A stretch of DNA of 64,000 nt, from the NCBI GenBank assembly GCA_009692005.1, contig SHZZ01000008.1, positions 31,000 through 94,999 on the forward strand, in the 5' to 3' direction. Under the pieces are notes generated by a model, which saw only the letters and a program-made list of their open reading frames with translations, had not been told where the DNA came from and did not search any database. Source of the DNA: Gemmataceae bacterium. Its GTDB lineage: Bacteria; Planctomycetota; Planctomycetia; Gemmatales; Gemmataceae. Below are positions 34,482 through 43,325 of the stretch, in pieces (position 1 is the stretch's first letter; every line of letters starts with the position of its first letter). The position numbers and the translations under genes were made by a program.

Positions 34482-35699
34482 ATGGTCAGGTTGCCTATCT
34501 ACATGGATAACAATGCCACCACCCGCACAGACCCCCGGGTTTTGGAGGCGATGATTCCCTACTTTACCGAACGGTACGGGAATTCCGCCAGCCGCAACCA
34601 TTCCTTCGGCTGGGAAGCCGAGGAAGCGGTGGAACTGGCGCGGGAACAAATTGGCAGCCTGATTGGAGCCACCGCGAAAGAAATCATTTTCACCAGCGGG
34701 GCGACGGAGAGCAACAACCTGGCCATAAAAGGTGTTGCTTCCATGTACAAGAAAAAAGGGAACCACATCATCACGGCCGAGACGGAACACAAAGCCGTTC
34801 TCGACCCGTGCAAACGGCTGGAACGAGATGGTTGTGAAATCACCTTTTTGCCGGTAGATAAGGAAGGAAGAGTTTCCCCCGAACAAGTGGCCTCGGCCAT
34901 CAAGGAAAAGACAATACTGGTTTCCCTGATGGCGGGCAACAATGAGATCGGCACGCTGCACCCGCTGAAAGAAATCGGCAAAATCTGCAAGGAAAAAGGG
35001 GTGTTGTTTCACACGGACGCCACCCAGGCCGCGGGCAAGGCGCCAGTGGATGTGGAAGAGTGCGGCATCGACCTATTAAGCCTTTCGGCGCACAAAATGT
35101 ATGGTCCCAAGGGAATTGGCGCTTTGAGTGTCCGTAGAAAAGATCCGCGAGTGCGGCTCGATGCCTTGATTGACGGCGGCGGACACGAACGCGGCATGCG
35201 CAGCGGCACGCTGCCGGTACCTTCGATCGTCGGTTTCGGCATGGCGGCGGAAATCGCCCGCAAGGAAATGGAAGCGGAAACGGCCCGGCTCCAGGCATTA
35301 CGGGAACGCCTGCACCGGGGAATTTCATCCCGCCTCGGAGATGTCTACCTCAATGGCCATCCTGAATTCCGCCTGCCTGGGAATTTGAATTTGAGCTTCG
35401 CCTTCGTGGAAGGGGAAGCCTTGATGATGGGCATCAAGGATGTGGCGGTGAGTTCCGGGTCGGCATGCACATCGGCCAGCCTGGAGCCCAGTTATGTTTT
35501 AAAAGCCCTGGGAGTGGGAGACGAACTGGCCCATAGCAGCATCCGCTTCGGACTGGGGCGTTTTAACACGGTGGAGGAAGTGGATCATGTGATCGAGGAT
35601 GTAGTCCGGGCGGTGAACCACTTGCGTGACATGAGCCCGCTATACGAAATGCACAAGCAGGGAATCGATTTGAAAACGGTTCAATGGGCGGCGCATTAA
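34482..35699 (+). CDS. iscS: Cysteine desulfurase IscS
   Basis: 405 residues from ATG 34482. This PLP enzyme takes sulfur from cysteine and passes it to the scaffold. Motifs: [54 protein letters not shown], the PLP lysine in [16 protein letters not shown], and the persulfide cysteine in [17 protein letters not shown]. The C-terminal helix [16 protein letters not shown] is the IscU-binding tail of group I desulfurases, separating it from SufS. AAGGAG lies at 34464-34469. Confidence 0.95.
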   Translation: MVRLPIYMDNNATTRTDPRVLEAMIPYFTERYGNSASRNHSFGWEAEEAVELAREQIGSLIGATAKEIIFTSGATESNNLAIKGVASMYKKKGNHIITAETEHKAVLDPCKRLERDGCEITFLPVDKEGRVSPEQVASAIKEKTILVSLMAGNNEIGTLHPLKEIGKICKEKGVLFHTDATQAAGKAPVDVEECGIDLLSLSAHKMYGPKGIGALSVRRKDPRVRLDALIDGGGHERGMRSGTLPVPSIVGFGMAAEIARKEMEAETARLQALRERLHRGISSRLGDVYLNGHPEFRLPGNLNLSFAFVEGEALMMGIKDVAVSSGSACTSASLEPSYVLKALGVGDELAHSSIRFGLGRFNTVEEVDHVIEDVVRAVNHLRDMSPLYEMHKQGIDLKTVQWAAH

Positions 35700-35729
35700 A
35701 CCGAGAAAAATCTCAGGCAGGAGAAAACC

Positions 35730-36140
35730 ATGGCATACAGCACTAAAGTACTGGATCACTACAACAACCCGCGGAATGTCGGGAGCTTTGAAAAGGACGA
35801 CCCGTTGGTGGGCACCGGCGTGGTTGGCGCCCCCGAATGCGGCGATGTCATGAAACTTCAGATCAAGGTCAACCCCTTGACAGGGTTGATTGAAGACGCG
35901 AAATTCAAGACCTTTGGCTGCGGCAGCGCCATCGCCTCCAGCAGCCTGGCCACCGAGTGGATCAAGGGCAAATCGATCGACCAGGCATTGGAAATCCGCA
36001 ACACCGAAATCGTTGAGGAACTTGCCTTGCCACCGGTCAAGGTTCATTGTTCTGTGCTGGCGGAGGACGCCATCAAGGCCGCCATTCACAATTACCAAGA
36101 GAAGCAAGCCAATCAACCTGCCGAAGCCTCGGCGAACTAG
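35730..36140 (+). CDS. iscU: Fe-S cluster assembly scaffold IscU
   Basis: 136 residues from ATG 35730, with CAGGAG upstream. IscU is the scaffold on which [2Fe-2S] clusters form. All three cluster cysteines are present (GAPECGDVMKLQ, KTFGCGSAIASSS, VKVHCSVLAEDA), as is the Asp after the first Cys-Gly pair and the LPPVKVHC motif recognised by HscA. The last 15 residues are a Glu/Ala/Gln-rich tail beyond the usual 128-residue length. Confidence 0.95.
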   Translation: MAYSTKVLDHYNNPRNVGSFEKDDPLVGTGVVGAPECGDVMKLQIKVNPLTGLIEDAKFKTFGCGSAIASSSLATEWIKGKSIDQALEIRNTEIVEELALPPVKVHCSVLAEDAIKAAIHNYQEKQANQPAEASAN

Positions 36141-36168
36141 TGTTTTTTTTACCCCAAGGAGGTTTTCT

Positions 36169-36513
36169 ATGCCTATCACAATTTCCGAAAAAGCCGCTAG
36201 TGAAGTCAAGCGGATCGTTTCCGAGCAAAAGCAGAATGGAGATTTCCCGGCCAAGGTTTTCCTGCGCTTGCGAGTTGTTGGGGGCGGTTGCTCCGGCTTC
36301 CAGCACAAGCTCGATCTCGACGAGAATATGAACGATAAACTCGACGAAGTTTTCGAAATGCAGGGCGTGCCGGTCGTGGTCGACAAGCGAAGCTTGATGT
36401 ACCTCTCCGAGGCCAACGTGGATTTCCATGATGACTTGAACAAGAGGGGTTTCAGCATTACGAACCCTACGGCCAAGACCACCTGCGGTTGCGGCAGTTC
36501 GTTCTCCATGTGA
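36169..36513 (+). CDS. iscA: A-type Fe-S carrier IscA
   Basis: 114 residues from ATG 36169, preceded by a strong AAGGAGG seven bases upstream. The three cysteines of A-type carriers are seen as VVGGGCSGFQHKLDLDE and TTCGCGSSFSM at the C-terminus. It carries clusters from IscU to target enzymes. The same frame is open upstream through iscU, but only the part from this ATG belongs to the family. Confidence 0.94.
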   Translation: MPITISEKAASEVKRIVSEQKQNGDFPAKVFLRLRVVGGGCSGFQHKLDLDENMNDKLDEVFEMQGVPVVVDKRSLMYLSEANVDFHDDLNKRGFSITNPTAKTTCGCGSSFSM

Positions 36514-36549
36514 TTTCAGCCTGGGGCTCGCACCCTGGCCATTGAACTT

Positions 36550-37053
36550 ATGGATTTTTTCCAACTACTGGCGGTGCCAAAGGGCTTTGGCGTCGATCTG
36601 ACTTTATTGGAAGCTAATTTTCTGGCCGCCAGCCGGCGCTGCCATCCTGATTTCGTCGGCGCCGACAGCCAGGAAGTTCTCCTGCAATCCGCCATGGTGA
36701 ACAAAGCCTACACCACTTTGAAGGATCCCCTGGGCCGGGGCGAGTACCTGTTGCGCCTGGAAGGCGGTTCGACGGGGGAATCGAGCCGGGTGGTGGACCC
36801 CTTTGTGCTAGAGGAAATCATGGAGGCCCGGGGAGAATTGGATCAAAACCCCACCGGGGGAACGCGGAAAAATCTCCTTGAGATGACTGCCAACCGGATG
36901 AAAAACCACCAAGAGCAATTGTTGAACCGCTTTCGAAAACTAGAATTTCTTCAGGGATTGGCAAAGGCCGACACCCTGGCGGAGATCCGCCAGACTTTGA
37001 ATGGCCTGCGTTATTACCAGAATCTCTTCCGAGATCTTTTCCAGGGCGCTTAG
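36550..37053 (+). CDS. hscB: Co-chaperone HscB (J-domain protein)
   Basis: 167 residues from ATG 36550. The N-terminal J domain (MDFFQLLAVPKGFGVD, then ASRRCHPDFVGADSQE with the HPD tripeptide, and VNKAYTTLKDPLGRGEYLL) stimulates the HscA ATPase; the C-terminal three-helix part binds IscU. Zinc-binding cysteines seen in eukaryotic HSC20 are missing, as in most bacteria. The stop codon TAG at 37051-37053 lies inside the following tRNA gene. Confidence 0.9.
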   Translation: MDFFQLLAVPKGFGVDLTLLEANFLAASRRCHPDFVGADSQEVLLQSAMVNKAYTTLKDPLGRGEYLLRLEGGSTGESSRVVDPFVLEEIMEARGELDQNPTGGTRKNLLEMTANRMKNHQEQLLNRFRKLEFLQGLAKADTLAEIRQTLNGLRYYQNLFRDLFQGA

Positions 37054-37115
37054 CTCAGTGGTAGAGCGGCATGCTTACACCGTGTTGGTCGGGGGTTCAA
37101 ATCCCTCAGCGCCCA
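37044..37115 (+). tRNA. tRNA-Val (anticodon TAC)
   Basis: A full cloverleaf can be drawn: acceptor GGGCGCT / AGCGCCC, D-stem GCTC/GAGC with AGTGGTA loop, anticodon loop CTTACAC (TAC) on a GCATG/CGTGT stem, and T-arm GGGGG-TTCAAAT-CCCTC. Discriminator is A; CCA is not encoded. It lies inside the isc operon, and its first ten bases overlap the end of hscB. Confidence 0.96.
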
Positions 37116-37152
37116 TTCACCCGTTTTTCTTTCCCCCAGGGCCCAGCGCATT

Positions 37153-38973
37153 ATGCATGATGAGATTGTGGGCATCGACCTGGGAACCACTTTCAGCCTT
37201 GCTGCCTATGTGCGGGACGGCAAACCCCAACCCGTCCGCGATTCCCATGGGACTGCCTTGGTTCCCAGCGTGGTGTCGATCGCACCTGATGGGTCCATGA
37301 CAGTCGGAAGAGCGGCTTTAGACCAGCGGGTGGAAAATCCTCAGTGCACCATTTTCAGCGTCAAGCGGCTCCTGGGACGCAGCTTGGCCGACCTCAAGGA
37401 CGAACTGCCTTATCTGCCTTTTCAAGTAACGGAAGCGGTTGACGGCGAAAGACATGTCTTAAAAATCAAGGCGGGAGGAAGGGAATTCACGCCTGAAGAA
37501 ATTTCCGCCAGGATCCTGTCGCAGGTGCGGACCATGGCGGGAAACCCAAGCCGGGCGGTTATCACCGTCCCCGCCTACTTCAACGACAACCAAAGGCAAG
37601 CGACTCGTGATGCCGGAAGAATCGCAGGGTTGCAAGTCCTGCGCATTGTCAATGAACCGACGGCAGCGGCCCTGGCCTATGGGCTCGATCGGCTTCGCAA
37701 AGGAACCATCGCCATTTACGACTTGGGGGGCGGCACATTCGATTGCTCGGTCCTTTCTGTCAGCGATGGCGTGTTTAAGGTGCTTAGCACCCGGGGGGAA
37801 ACACATTTGGGCGGGGACGACTTCGACAAGGCCCTTATGCTGCTGGTTTTGAAAAAAACAGCCCGGGAAGGGTTGCAACTCAGACCCAGGGACTTGCAGG
37901 CGCTGAGACGGGAAGTGGAAAAAACCAAAAAGATTTTGTCGCTTGAGGATAAAACGGGAATCGCCCTTCGCTTGGTCTTTGCTGATGGGCCGGCGACCTT
38001 GGAAATATCCCGCGAGGAACTGGAAAATGCCATTACCCCGTTGGTGGAAAAAACCATTCAATGCTGCCGGGAAGCCCTGCGCGATTCCGGAGCAAGCGAG
38101 GTTGAGGAGATCATTTTGGTTGGCGGGTCATCGCGGATCCCACTGGTGCAGCGGCAGGTAGAAAAGTTTTTCGGACGCAAGCCGCTTTGCTCACTGAATC
38201 CGGACGAAGTGGTGGCCATGGGCGCCGCCATTCAAGGAGAAATCCTGGCGGGGAAAAGAAAAAACCTGCTCTTGCTGGATGTGGTTCCCTTGTCCTTGGG
38301 AATCGAAACCCTGGGGGGGACGGTTTGCCAATTAATCCATCGGAACACCACTATTCCCGCGATGGCCACAGAACGGTTTTCCACCGGAGTGGATAATCAA
38401 ACGGCAATTATTCTGAACATTGTGCAGGGAGAAAGGGAACTGGCCAAGGATTGCAAAACCCTGGGCAAGTTCCACCTGTCGGGAATTTCGCCCATGCTGG
38501 CGCAGTACCCCCAAGTAGATGTCACCTTCTTGGTGGATGCCAACGGGATATTAACTGTTAGCGCCAAGGAGGCTCGTAGCGGGGTCAACACCAGTGTGAA
38601 GGTTGAACCTGGTAGCGGGTTAACCAAGGAAGAAGTCGAGACCATGGTTTTGGACAGCGTCACTCACGCCCGGGAGGATTTCCTGGAGCGGTCGCTCATA
38701 GAGCTTTCGACCAGGGCGCGAATGGACCTGAACCATGGGAAGAAACTCCTTGTAAGCCTTGGAGAAACCATTTCTGCCGAGGAAAACCAGCGGGTTTCCC
38801 AATGCGTGGAGGAGCTGGAAAAAGAACTGAATGGAAAAGATCTGGAGAAACTCAAAGCGGCGTTGGCAAAGTATCAGGAAGCCATGGGTCCGCTAGCGGC
38901 CCGAGCCATGGATTCCGCCGCCCGGCAATATCTCGCCAGTAAATCCTTCGAGTCACTTCAATCCCTGGGGTAA
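37153..38973 (+). CDS. hscA: Fe-S protein assembly chaperone HscA (Hsp70)
   Basis: 606 residues from ATG 37153. Hsp70 signatures: [45 protein letters not shown] and [15 protein letters not shown]; the substrate-binding domain begins at [16 protein letters not shown]. Shorter than DnaK (about 640) and in the isc operon, consistent with HscA, which helps release clusters from IscU by binding its LPPVK motif together with HscB. It starts 37 bases after the tRNA-Val gene. Confidence 0.93.
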   Translation: MHDEIVGIDLGTTFSLAAYVRDGKPQPVRDSHGTALVPSVVSIAPDGSMTVGRAALDQRVENPQCTIFSVKRLLGRSLADLKDELPYLPFQVTEAVDGERHVLKIKAGGREFTPEEISARILSQVRTMAGNPSRAVITVPAYFNDNQRQATRDAGRIAGLQVLRIVNEPTAAALAYGLDRLRKGTIAIYDLGGGTFDCSVLSVSDGVFKVLSTRGETHLGGDDFDKALMLLVLKKTAREGLQLRPRDLQALRREVEKTKKILSLEDKTGIALRLVFADGPATLEISREELENAITPLVEKTIQCCREALRDSGASEVEEIILVGGSSRIPLVQRQVEKFFGRKPLCSLNPDEVVAMGAAIQGEILAGKRKNLLLLDVVPLSLGIETLGGTVCQLIHRNTTIPAMATERFSTGVDNQTAIILNIVQGERELAKDCKTLGKFHLSGISPMLAQYPQVDVTFLVDANGILTVSAKEARSGVNTSVKVEPGSGLTKEEVETMVLDSVTHAREDFLERSLIELSTRARMDLNHGKKLLVSLGETISAEENQRVSQCVEELEKELNGKDLEKLKAALAKYQEAMGPLAARAMDSAARQYLASKSFESLQSLG

Positions 38974-38976
38974 TTC

Positions 38977-39192
38977 ATGTCGATCACCTGGACCGATTTT
39001 CGCGAAATTGGCGAAAGCCTGTTTGAAAAGTACGACACCTTGAACCCGCTCACGGTGCGTTTTACCGACCTGCGCAAATGGGTGATTGACCTGGAGGATT
39101 TCACCGGCAAGGCGGACGAATCCAACGAGAAAAAACTGGAAGCCATTCAAATGGCCTGGCTCGAAGAGTGGAAGGAAGAGTACGGGGATTAG
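38977..39192 (+). CDS. iscX: IscX (YfhJ)
   Basis: 71 residues from ATG 38977, three bases after hscA. The sequence TWTDFREIGESLFEKYDTLNPLTVRFTDLRKWV and the C-terminal acidic LEEWKEEYGD match the small IscX family, which binds IscS and iron and tunes desulfurase activity. Its stop overlaps the convergent psuG stop by 4 bases. No ferredoxin gene lies between hscA and iscX, where fdx is usually found. Confidence 0.92.
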   Translation: MSITWTDFREIGESLFEKYDTLNPLTVRFTDLRKWVIDLEDFTGKADESNEKKLEAIQMAWLEEWKEEYGD

Positions 39193-40097
39193 CCCGGGCT
39201 TTTCGAGGGGATGGCAAGGGCGATTTTTCCAGCCAGCCGGGCATTGGCCCTTAACAATTCAATATTTGCCTGAACGGATTTTCCCTTTGTTCTTTGAGCA
39301 AATTCTTGCAGAATTCTTGGCGTCACTTCCCTACCTGGAATATCCCGCCGCTGATGAAACTCATTAACCAGGCCCGCCAGGATTTCTGCTTCCTTTGGCC
39401 CCAAGGCGAACTCCGGGGCAATCTCCTGGCAAACCAGAAACCCGGAATTCGACAAGGACCAATGAGCGCTGGCAAAGGCTGAAATCCTGTCTATGGTATC
39501 CACCTGCGGGATTTTCAAATTGGTACTTCCCATGAAAAAGGAGGGGAAGTAACTGGTTTGCCAACCGAGAACCGGGACCCCCAGGGTTTCCAGAAATTCC
39601 ATAGTTGCTGGCAAATCTAAAAGGCTCTTGGCGCCCGAGGAGATCACACAGACGGGATTTTGCGCCAGAGCGAAAAGATCGTTGGAAACATCGTCCGGCA
39701 AGTTGGGAAACCGCGGGTGAACTCCGCCAATTCCACCAGTGGCAAAAACCCGAATGCCTGCCTGAGCCGCAATTTTCAATGTCGCTGATACTGTCGTCCC
39801 AGCGCTAATTCCCCTGGCAACTGCATAGGCAATGTCCCGGGCCCCGGCCTTTTCCACCGCTGATGAAGAAACCAGAATTTCCCTTTCCGCCTCCGTGCAC
39901 CCGATCACCACTTCGCCCTGGATAATGGCGATGGTGGCTGGCATGGCGCCGGTTTGGGCCACTTCCATTTCCATGGCGCTGGCCAGCTCCAAATTGTGCG
40001 GTTTTGGCAACCCTTGAGCGATTACGGAACTTTCCAGCGCCACTATGGAAAATCCCCGGGCCAATTCCTTTTCCACCCGGGGGTGAATCCGAATCAT
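39189..40097 (-). CDS. psuG: Pseudouridine-5'-phosphate glycosidase
   Basis: 302 residues from ATG 40097. PsuG splits pseudouridine 5'-phosphate into uracil and ribose-5-phosphate (reversible) using a Mn2+ site and a lysine. Motifs: ALESSVIAQGLPKPHNLE, GAMPATIAIIQGEVVIGC, TVSATLKIAAQAGIRVFATGGIGGVH (Lys in SATLKIA), and VCVISSGAKSLLDLPATMEFLETLGVPV. The pseudouridine kinase psuK is not nearby. The start overlaps the rsgA stop by four bases (ATGA), implying translational coupling. Confidence 0.93.
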   Translation of the reverse strand: MIRIHPRVEKELARGFSIVALESSVIAQGLPKPHNLELASAMEMEVAQTGAMPATIAIIQGEVVIGCTEAEREILVSSSAVEKAGARDIAYAVARGISAGTTVSATLKIAAQAGIRVFATGGIGGVHPRFPNLPDDVSNDLFALAQNPVCVISSGAKSLLDLPATMEFLETLGVPVLGWQTSYFPSFFMGSTNLKIPQVDTIDRISAFASAHWSLSNSGFLVCQEIAPEFALGPKEAEILAGLVNEFHQRRDIPGREVTPRILQEFAQRTKGKSVQANIELLRANARLAGKIALAIPSKSPG

Positions 40098-41296
40098 CGT
40101 CTGCCTTTTTCCCAAGGGGGAGCTTCTTTTTGGATCATTCCCAAATAGCTTTCGTACCTTTTCCAAGATACTTGCCTGCGCAGCACCTGCCGCTGGATGG
40201 CGCAGCCCCGCTCATGCGTGTGCGAGCAATCGGGAAAGGCACACAGGTAAACCAAGGAGCGAAACTCGGGGAAATACCCAGCCACCCTGGCCGTATCATG
40301 CGATGCCAATTCAAATTGCCGGATACCCGGGGTGTCGATCACCCAGCCGCCAAACTCCAAAGGGAGCAGCCGGGCAGATGTGGTCGTGTGCTTCCCTTTT
40401 TGATTCACCTCACTCACGGTTCCCACCTTCAAACCAAGTCCAGGTTGAATGCCATTCAGCATTGAGGATTTACCAACTCCACTTTGTCCACAAATTACTG
40501 ATTGCCTTCCGGTGAGCATTTCTTTGAGCGTATCCAGGCCCCCCTCGTCAACCGTGCTGGTGAAAAACGCCGGAATTCCTAGTTGGGAATACAAGCCAAC
40601 CAAAGGCTGATAATGGGCGGTATCGACCAGATCGGATTTGTTGAAACAAAGCACCGGCCTTAAGTTCCCTTCCCAGGCCCCGCCGAGGAACCGGTCGACC
40701 AAATGAGGTTTGAGTTCCGGTTCCTTGAGGGAAATGACGAAAACGGCCTGGTCCACATTGGCCACCAACACATGTTCCTTGCCCTTGGAAATTCTGGTCA
40801 AGACCCCGTGTCTGGGCTCAATTGACAGAATTACCCCTTGGGTGTAATTCAAGGCGCCATCGGTTTCCCCAGGGTTGGCAGCATTTACCGCACCATCGGC
40901 TTCTGGGGAAAAGCGGACGCGGTCGCCGGTGGCTATTACGTTTCTTTCTGCTGTAGCCAGGGATTTTATCAGCTTGCGAACGGTGCAACGGTATATCCGA
41001 TTATTTTCCCCATGAACCAGATGGTTCAGTCCGGAAACCTGCAAGACTTTCCCCCAAAGGAAATTTGCGTCGGCGGGTGGCGCCGGCTGCGCCGCCAAGG
41101 ATTCACCGGACCCAGGAATATCAACAAGCACCGTGCGCTTTCGTGAAATATCCCCCCGGGCCCGAACCATTTCCTGCTTGGAAAGGTCATGGAGGGTTGC
41201 GTCTTCTTGCTTAAAACCTCGGGTAAAGTCGGTTTTCCTCGGGGGTTTTTCCCGATTCTTTTTCATGTCGATGCGGATTTTGTTTTTCTTTTTCAT
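40094..41296 (-). CDS. rsgA: Small ribosomal subunit biogenesis GTPase RsgA
   Basis: 400 residues from ATG 41296. RsgA is a circularly permuted GTPase acting in late 30S maturation. The order is a basic N-terminal extension (residues 1-60, rich in Lys and Arg), OB-fold (GKVLQVSG...), G4 NKSD, then G1 GQSGVGKSSM, G3 DTPG, and a C-terminal zinc site C-x5-C-x-H-x5-C (CAFPDCSHTHERGC). The extension is longer than in E. coli. It is upstream of and translationally coupled to psuG. Confidence 0.94.
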   Translation of the reverse strand: MKKKNKIRIDMKKNREKPPRKTDFTRGFKQEDATLHDLSKQEMVRARGDISRKRTVLVDIPGSGESLAAQPAPPADANFLWGKVLQVSGLNHLVHGENNRIYRCTVRKLIKSLATAERNVIATGDRVRFSPEADGAVNAANPGETDGALNYTQGVILSIEPRHGVLTRISKGKEHVLVANVDQAVFVISLKEPELKPHLVDRFLGGAWEGNLRPVLCFNKSDLVDTAHYQPLVGLYSQLGIPAFFTSTVDEGGLDTLKEMLTGRQSVICGQSGVGKSSMLNGIQPGLGLKVGTVSEVNQKGKHTTTSARLLPLEFGGWVIDTPGIRQFELASHDTARVAGYFPEFRSLVYLCAFPDCSHTHERGCAIQRQVLRRQVSWKRYESYLGMIQKEAPPWEKGRR

Positions 41297-41530
41297 CAAC
41301 CAAGGAATCTACTTTAGGACCGGGGAGAAATCCAACCCTTTTACCTAATAACCAACCATGAATCTGGCAGGTTGCCACAAAACCAAGCAAAACGCCTCAA
41401 TCCGGTCATAAATAGTTTGTAATCCAACCCGACAACGATGGTTTTCACTGCAATAAAACAAAACCCTGAATTGGCATGTCAATTGCAAGGTCATGCAGTA
41501 ACAGTCCTTTTTTCCGCAAGGGGTGCACCA

Positions 41531-41761
41531 ATGGTTAGCATGATTAACCCCCCAAGTTTAGCCGAGTACAACCCGCAGCCCGGGGATTTTTTCTCCGACA
41601 GGGAAATAATTGAAATCCCCCTGCTATTATCCAAATCCCACTTCCAGATGCTGGAGAAATTGTCCCAAGAAAAGGGCTGCACTTTCGCAGAGACCTTTCG
41701 CCAACTGCTGGTAAAAGCGAGCCGAGCTGCTGACTCTTCGTATCAGGACATTATTTTCTGA
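41531..41761 (+). CDS. Small hypothetical protein
   Basis: 76 residues if ATG 41531 is used, with AAGGGG seven bases before it; the frame is open upstream to 41438. The protein is not recognised. A mid region IIEIPLLLSKSHFQMLEKLSQEKGCTFAETFRQLLVKAS resembles the helix-helix shape of small ribbon-helix-helix-like or antitoxin-like proteins (a strand followed by two helices), but no convincing family match is seen. Its end overlaps the convergent fumarase end by 19 bases. Confidence 0.5.
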   Translation: MVSMINPPSLAEYNPQPGDFFSDREIIEIPLLLSKSHFQMLEKLSQEKGCTFAETFRQLLVKASRAADSSYQDIIF

Positions 41762-43266
41762 AACATGGATTGGGAGTGATCGGTGATTTCCTGATGCAGC
41801 GAATGGCCATGCGCATCCATGGTGACCACCACGGGGAAATCCTTGACTTCCAATTCCCAGACCGCTTCGGGGCTGCCGAACTTTTCCTTGAGAAAAACCC
41901 CATAAACTTTCTCCACGCAGGTGGCATAAATCTGAGCCGCCCCGCCAATCGCGTGAAAGTACACGCAACCCGACTTCTTACATGCCTCCAGAGTTTTCGC
42001 GCCCATCCCTCCTTTGCCAATCACTCCCTTAATTCCATAACGGGAAATGATCTCCGCCTGGTACGGTTCTTCCCGAATTGAAGTCGTCGGCCCTGCGGCT
42101 ATCACCTGATATTCACCCGCCTTTTCCAAAACCACCGGGCCACAGTGGTAGATCACCCCGCCTTTTAATTGGGGCACATCGCCCCCCTTGAAAAGATATT
42201 TGTGAACTTCATCCCGGCCGGTGTAAACCCTCCCCGAAAGGAAAACCATGTCCCCTGCCTTGAGAGAGCGAACATCCGCTTCCGTCAGAGGCATTTTTAA
42301 AGAACGGGTTTTCCCACCAGGCATCGCCAGGGAAACCAAAATGGTCTCCTCTTTTGGGGATAAATCCTCACTGGCCTCCTGATACAGCCAGCGAATCGCT
42401 TGCCCCTCCGGAGTGAGAAGGAGCCCGCGCCTGCGGTAAGCCCAGCACATATAGGCAACGGTGACGAAATAGGAAGCAGGCAGCCGGTTTAATACACCTA
42501 TCTTGCAGGCGCCAACGGTTAATTTTCCACCAAAACCCATGGGGCCAATATCAAGCTGATTGGCCTCTTGAAGAATACGGGCCTCCAGGGCGGCAAGTTC
42601 AATATCGGGGTTGGCATCATCCGTAAGGCGTAAAAGCTGTTCCTTGGCAAATTCAAAACCAGAGGCCCGATCCCCGCCGATGCAAACACCCAGGAATCCT
42701 GGTCCGCATCCTTTCCCTTGAGCCTGCCAAACAGAATCGAGAATGGCGATTCGCACACCATTCAAATCCCGGTCGCAGCGTTTGCCATTCAAAGTGGCGG
42801 GAAGGGAATATTGGGCGCTCATGTTTTCACACCCGCCACCCTTGAGGATTAGCCTGATATCGAGGAAGTCTTCTGTATGTTGATGCCAATGAAAAACGGG
42901 GCTGCCTGGGCCAAGGTTGTTTCCCGAATTTAATCCGGTGACGCTATCCACGGAATTCTGGCGCAAGTACCCCATGGCAGTGGCGCGGACCACGGCTTCC
43001 TGGCATATTTCCTCCAACTGCAACTGGTTGAAATGAACCGGGTTGTGAATGAAAAATGTGATAGTGCCAGTGTCCTGGCATATTGGCGCACTTCTTCCAC
43101 GGGCCAAGGCAATATTCTTCCCGACCAGATCCATGGCCAAATCTGCCATCGATCCCTTTTCTTCGAGTTTGGCGTGCAGGTCCAAAACTTGCGCGACATC
43201 TGCCGGCAGACAAGCCGAGGTTCGCCGTATCAACTCCAGAATATTTGCCGCCAATTCGGATTTCAT
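41743..43266 (-). CDS. Class I fumarate hydratase (Fe-S dependent)
   Basis: 507 residues from ATG 43266. Class I fumarases interconvert fumarate and malate with a [4Fe-4S] cluster. N-terminal domain motifs: RGRSAPICQDTGTITFFI (first cluster Cys), GGGCENMSAQYSLP, GCGPGFLGVCIGGDRASG. The C-terminal domain shows FLSGRVYTGRDEVHKYL, VIAAGPTTSIREEPY and GVIGKGGMGAKTLEACKKSGCVYFHAIGGAAQ. Length fits the single-chain FumA type, in which the alpha and beta parts are joined. A tartrate dehydratase activity cannot be excluded. hemA follows upstream in coordinate order on the same strand with 59 bases between. Confidence 0.92.
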   Translation of the reverse strand: MKSELAANILELIRRTSACLPADVAQVLDLHAKLEEKGSMADLAMDLVGKNIALARGRSAPICQDTGTITFFIHNPVHFNQLQLEEICQEAVVRATAMGYLRQNSVDSVTGLNSGNNLGPGSPVFHWHQHTEDFLDIRLILKGGGCENMSAQYSLPATLNGKRCDRDLNGVRIAILDSVWQAQGKGCGPGFLGVCIGGDRASGFEFAKEQLLRLTDDANPDIELAALEARILQEANQLDIGPMGFGGKLTVGACKIGVLNRLPASYFVTVAYMCWAYRRRGLLLTPEGQAIRWLYQEASEDLSPKEETILVSLAMPGGKTRSLKMPLTEADVRSLKAGDMVFLSGRVYTGRDEVHKYLFKGGDVPQLKGGVIYHCGPVVLEKAGEYQVIAAGPTTSIREEPYQAEIISRYGIKGVIGKGGMGAKTLEACKKSGCVYFHAIGGAAQIYATCVEKVYGVFLKEKFGSPEAVWELEVKDFPVVVTMDAHGHSLHQEITDHSQSMFQKIMS

Positions 43267-43325
43267 CTTCCTTTTCCCTCAAGGGTTTCTTCCCAACCTC
43301 TGGTGGAAGCCCTTCTTTATTCTAA

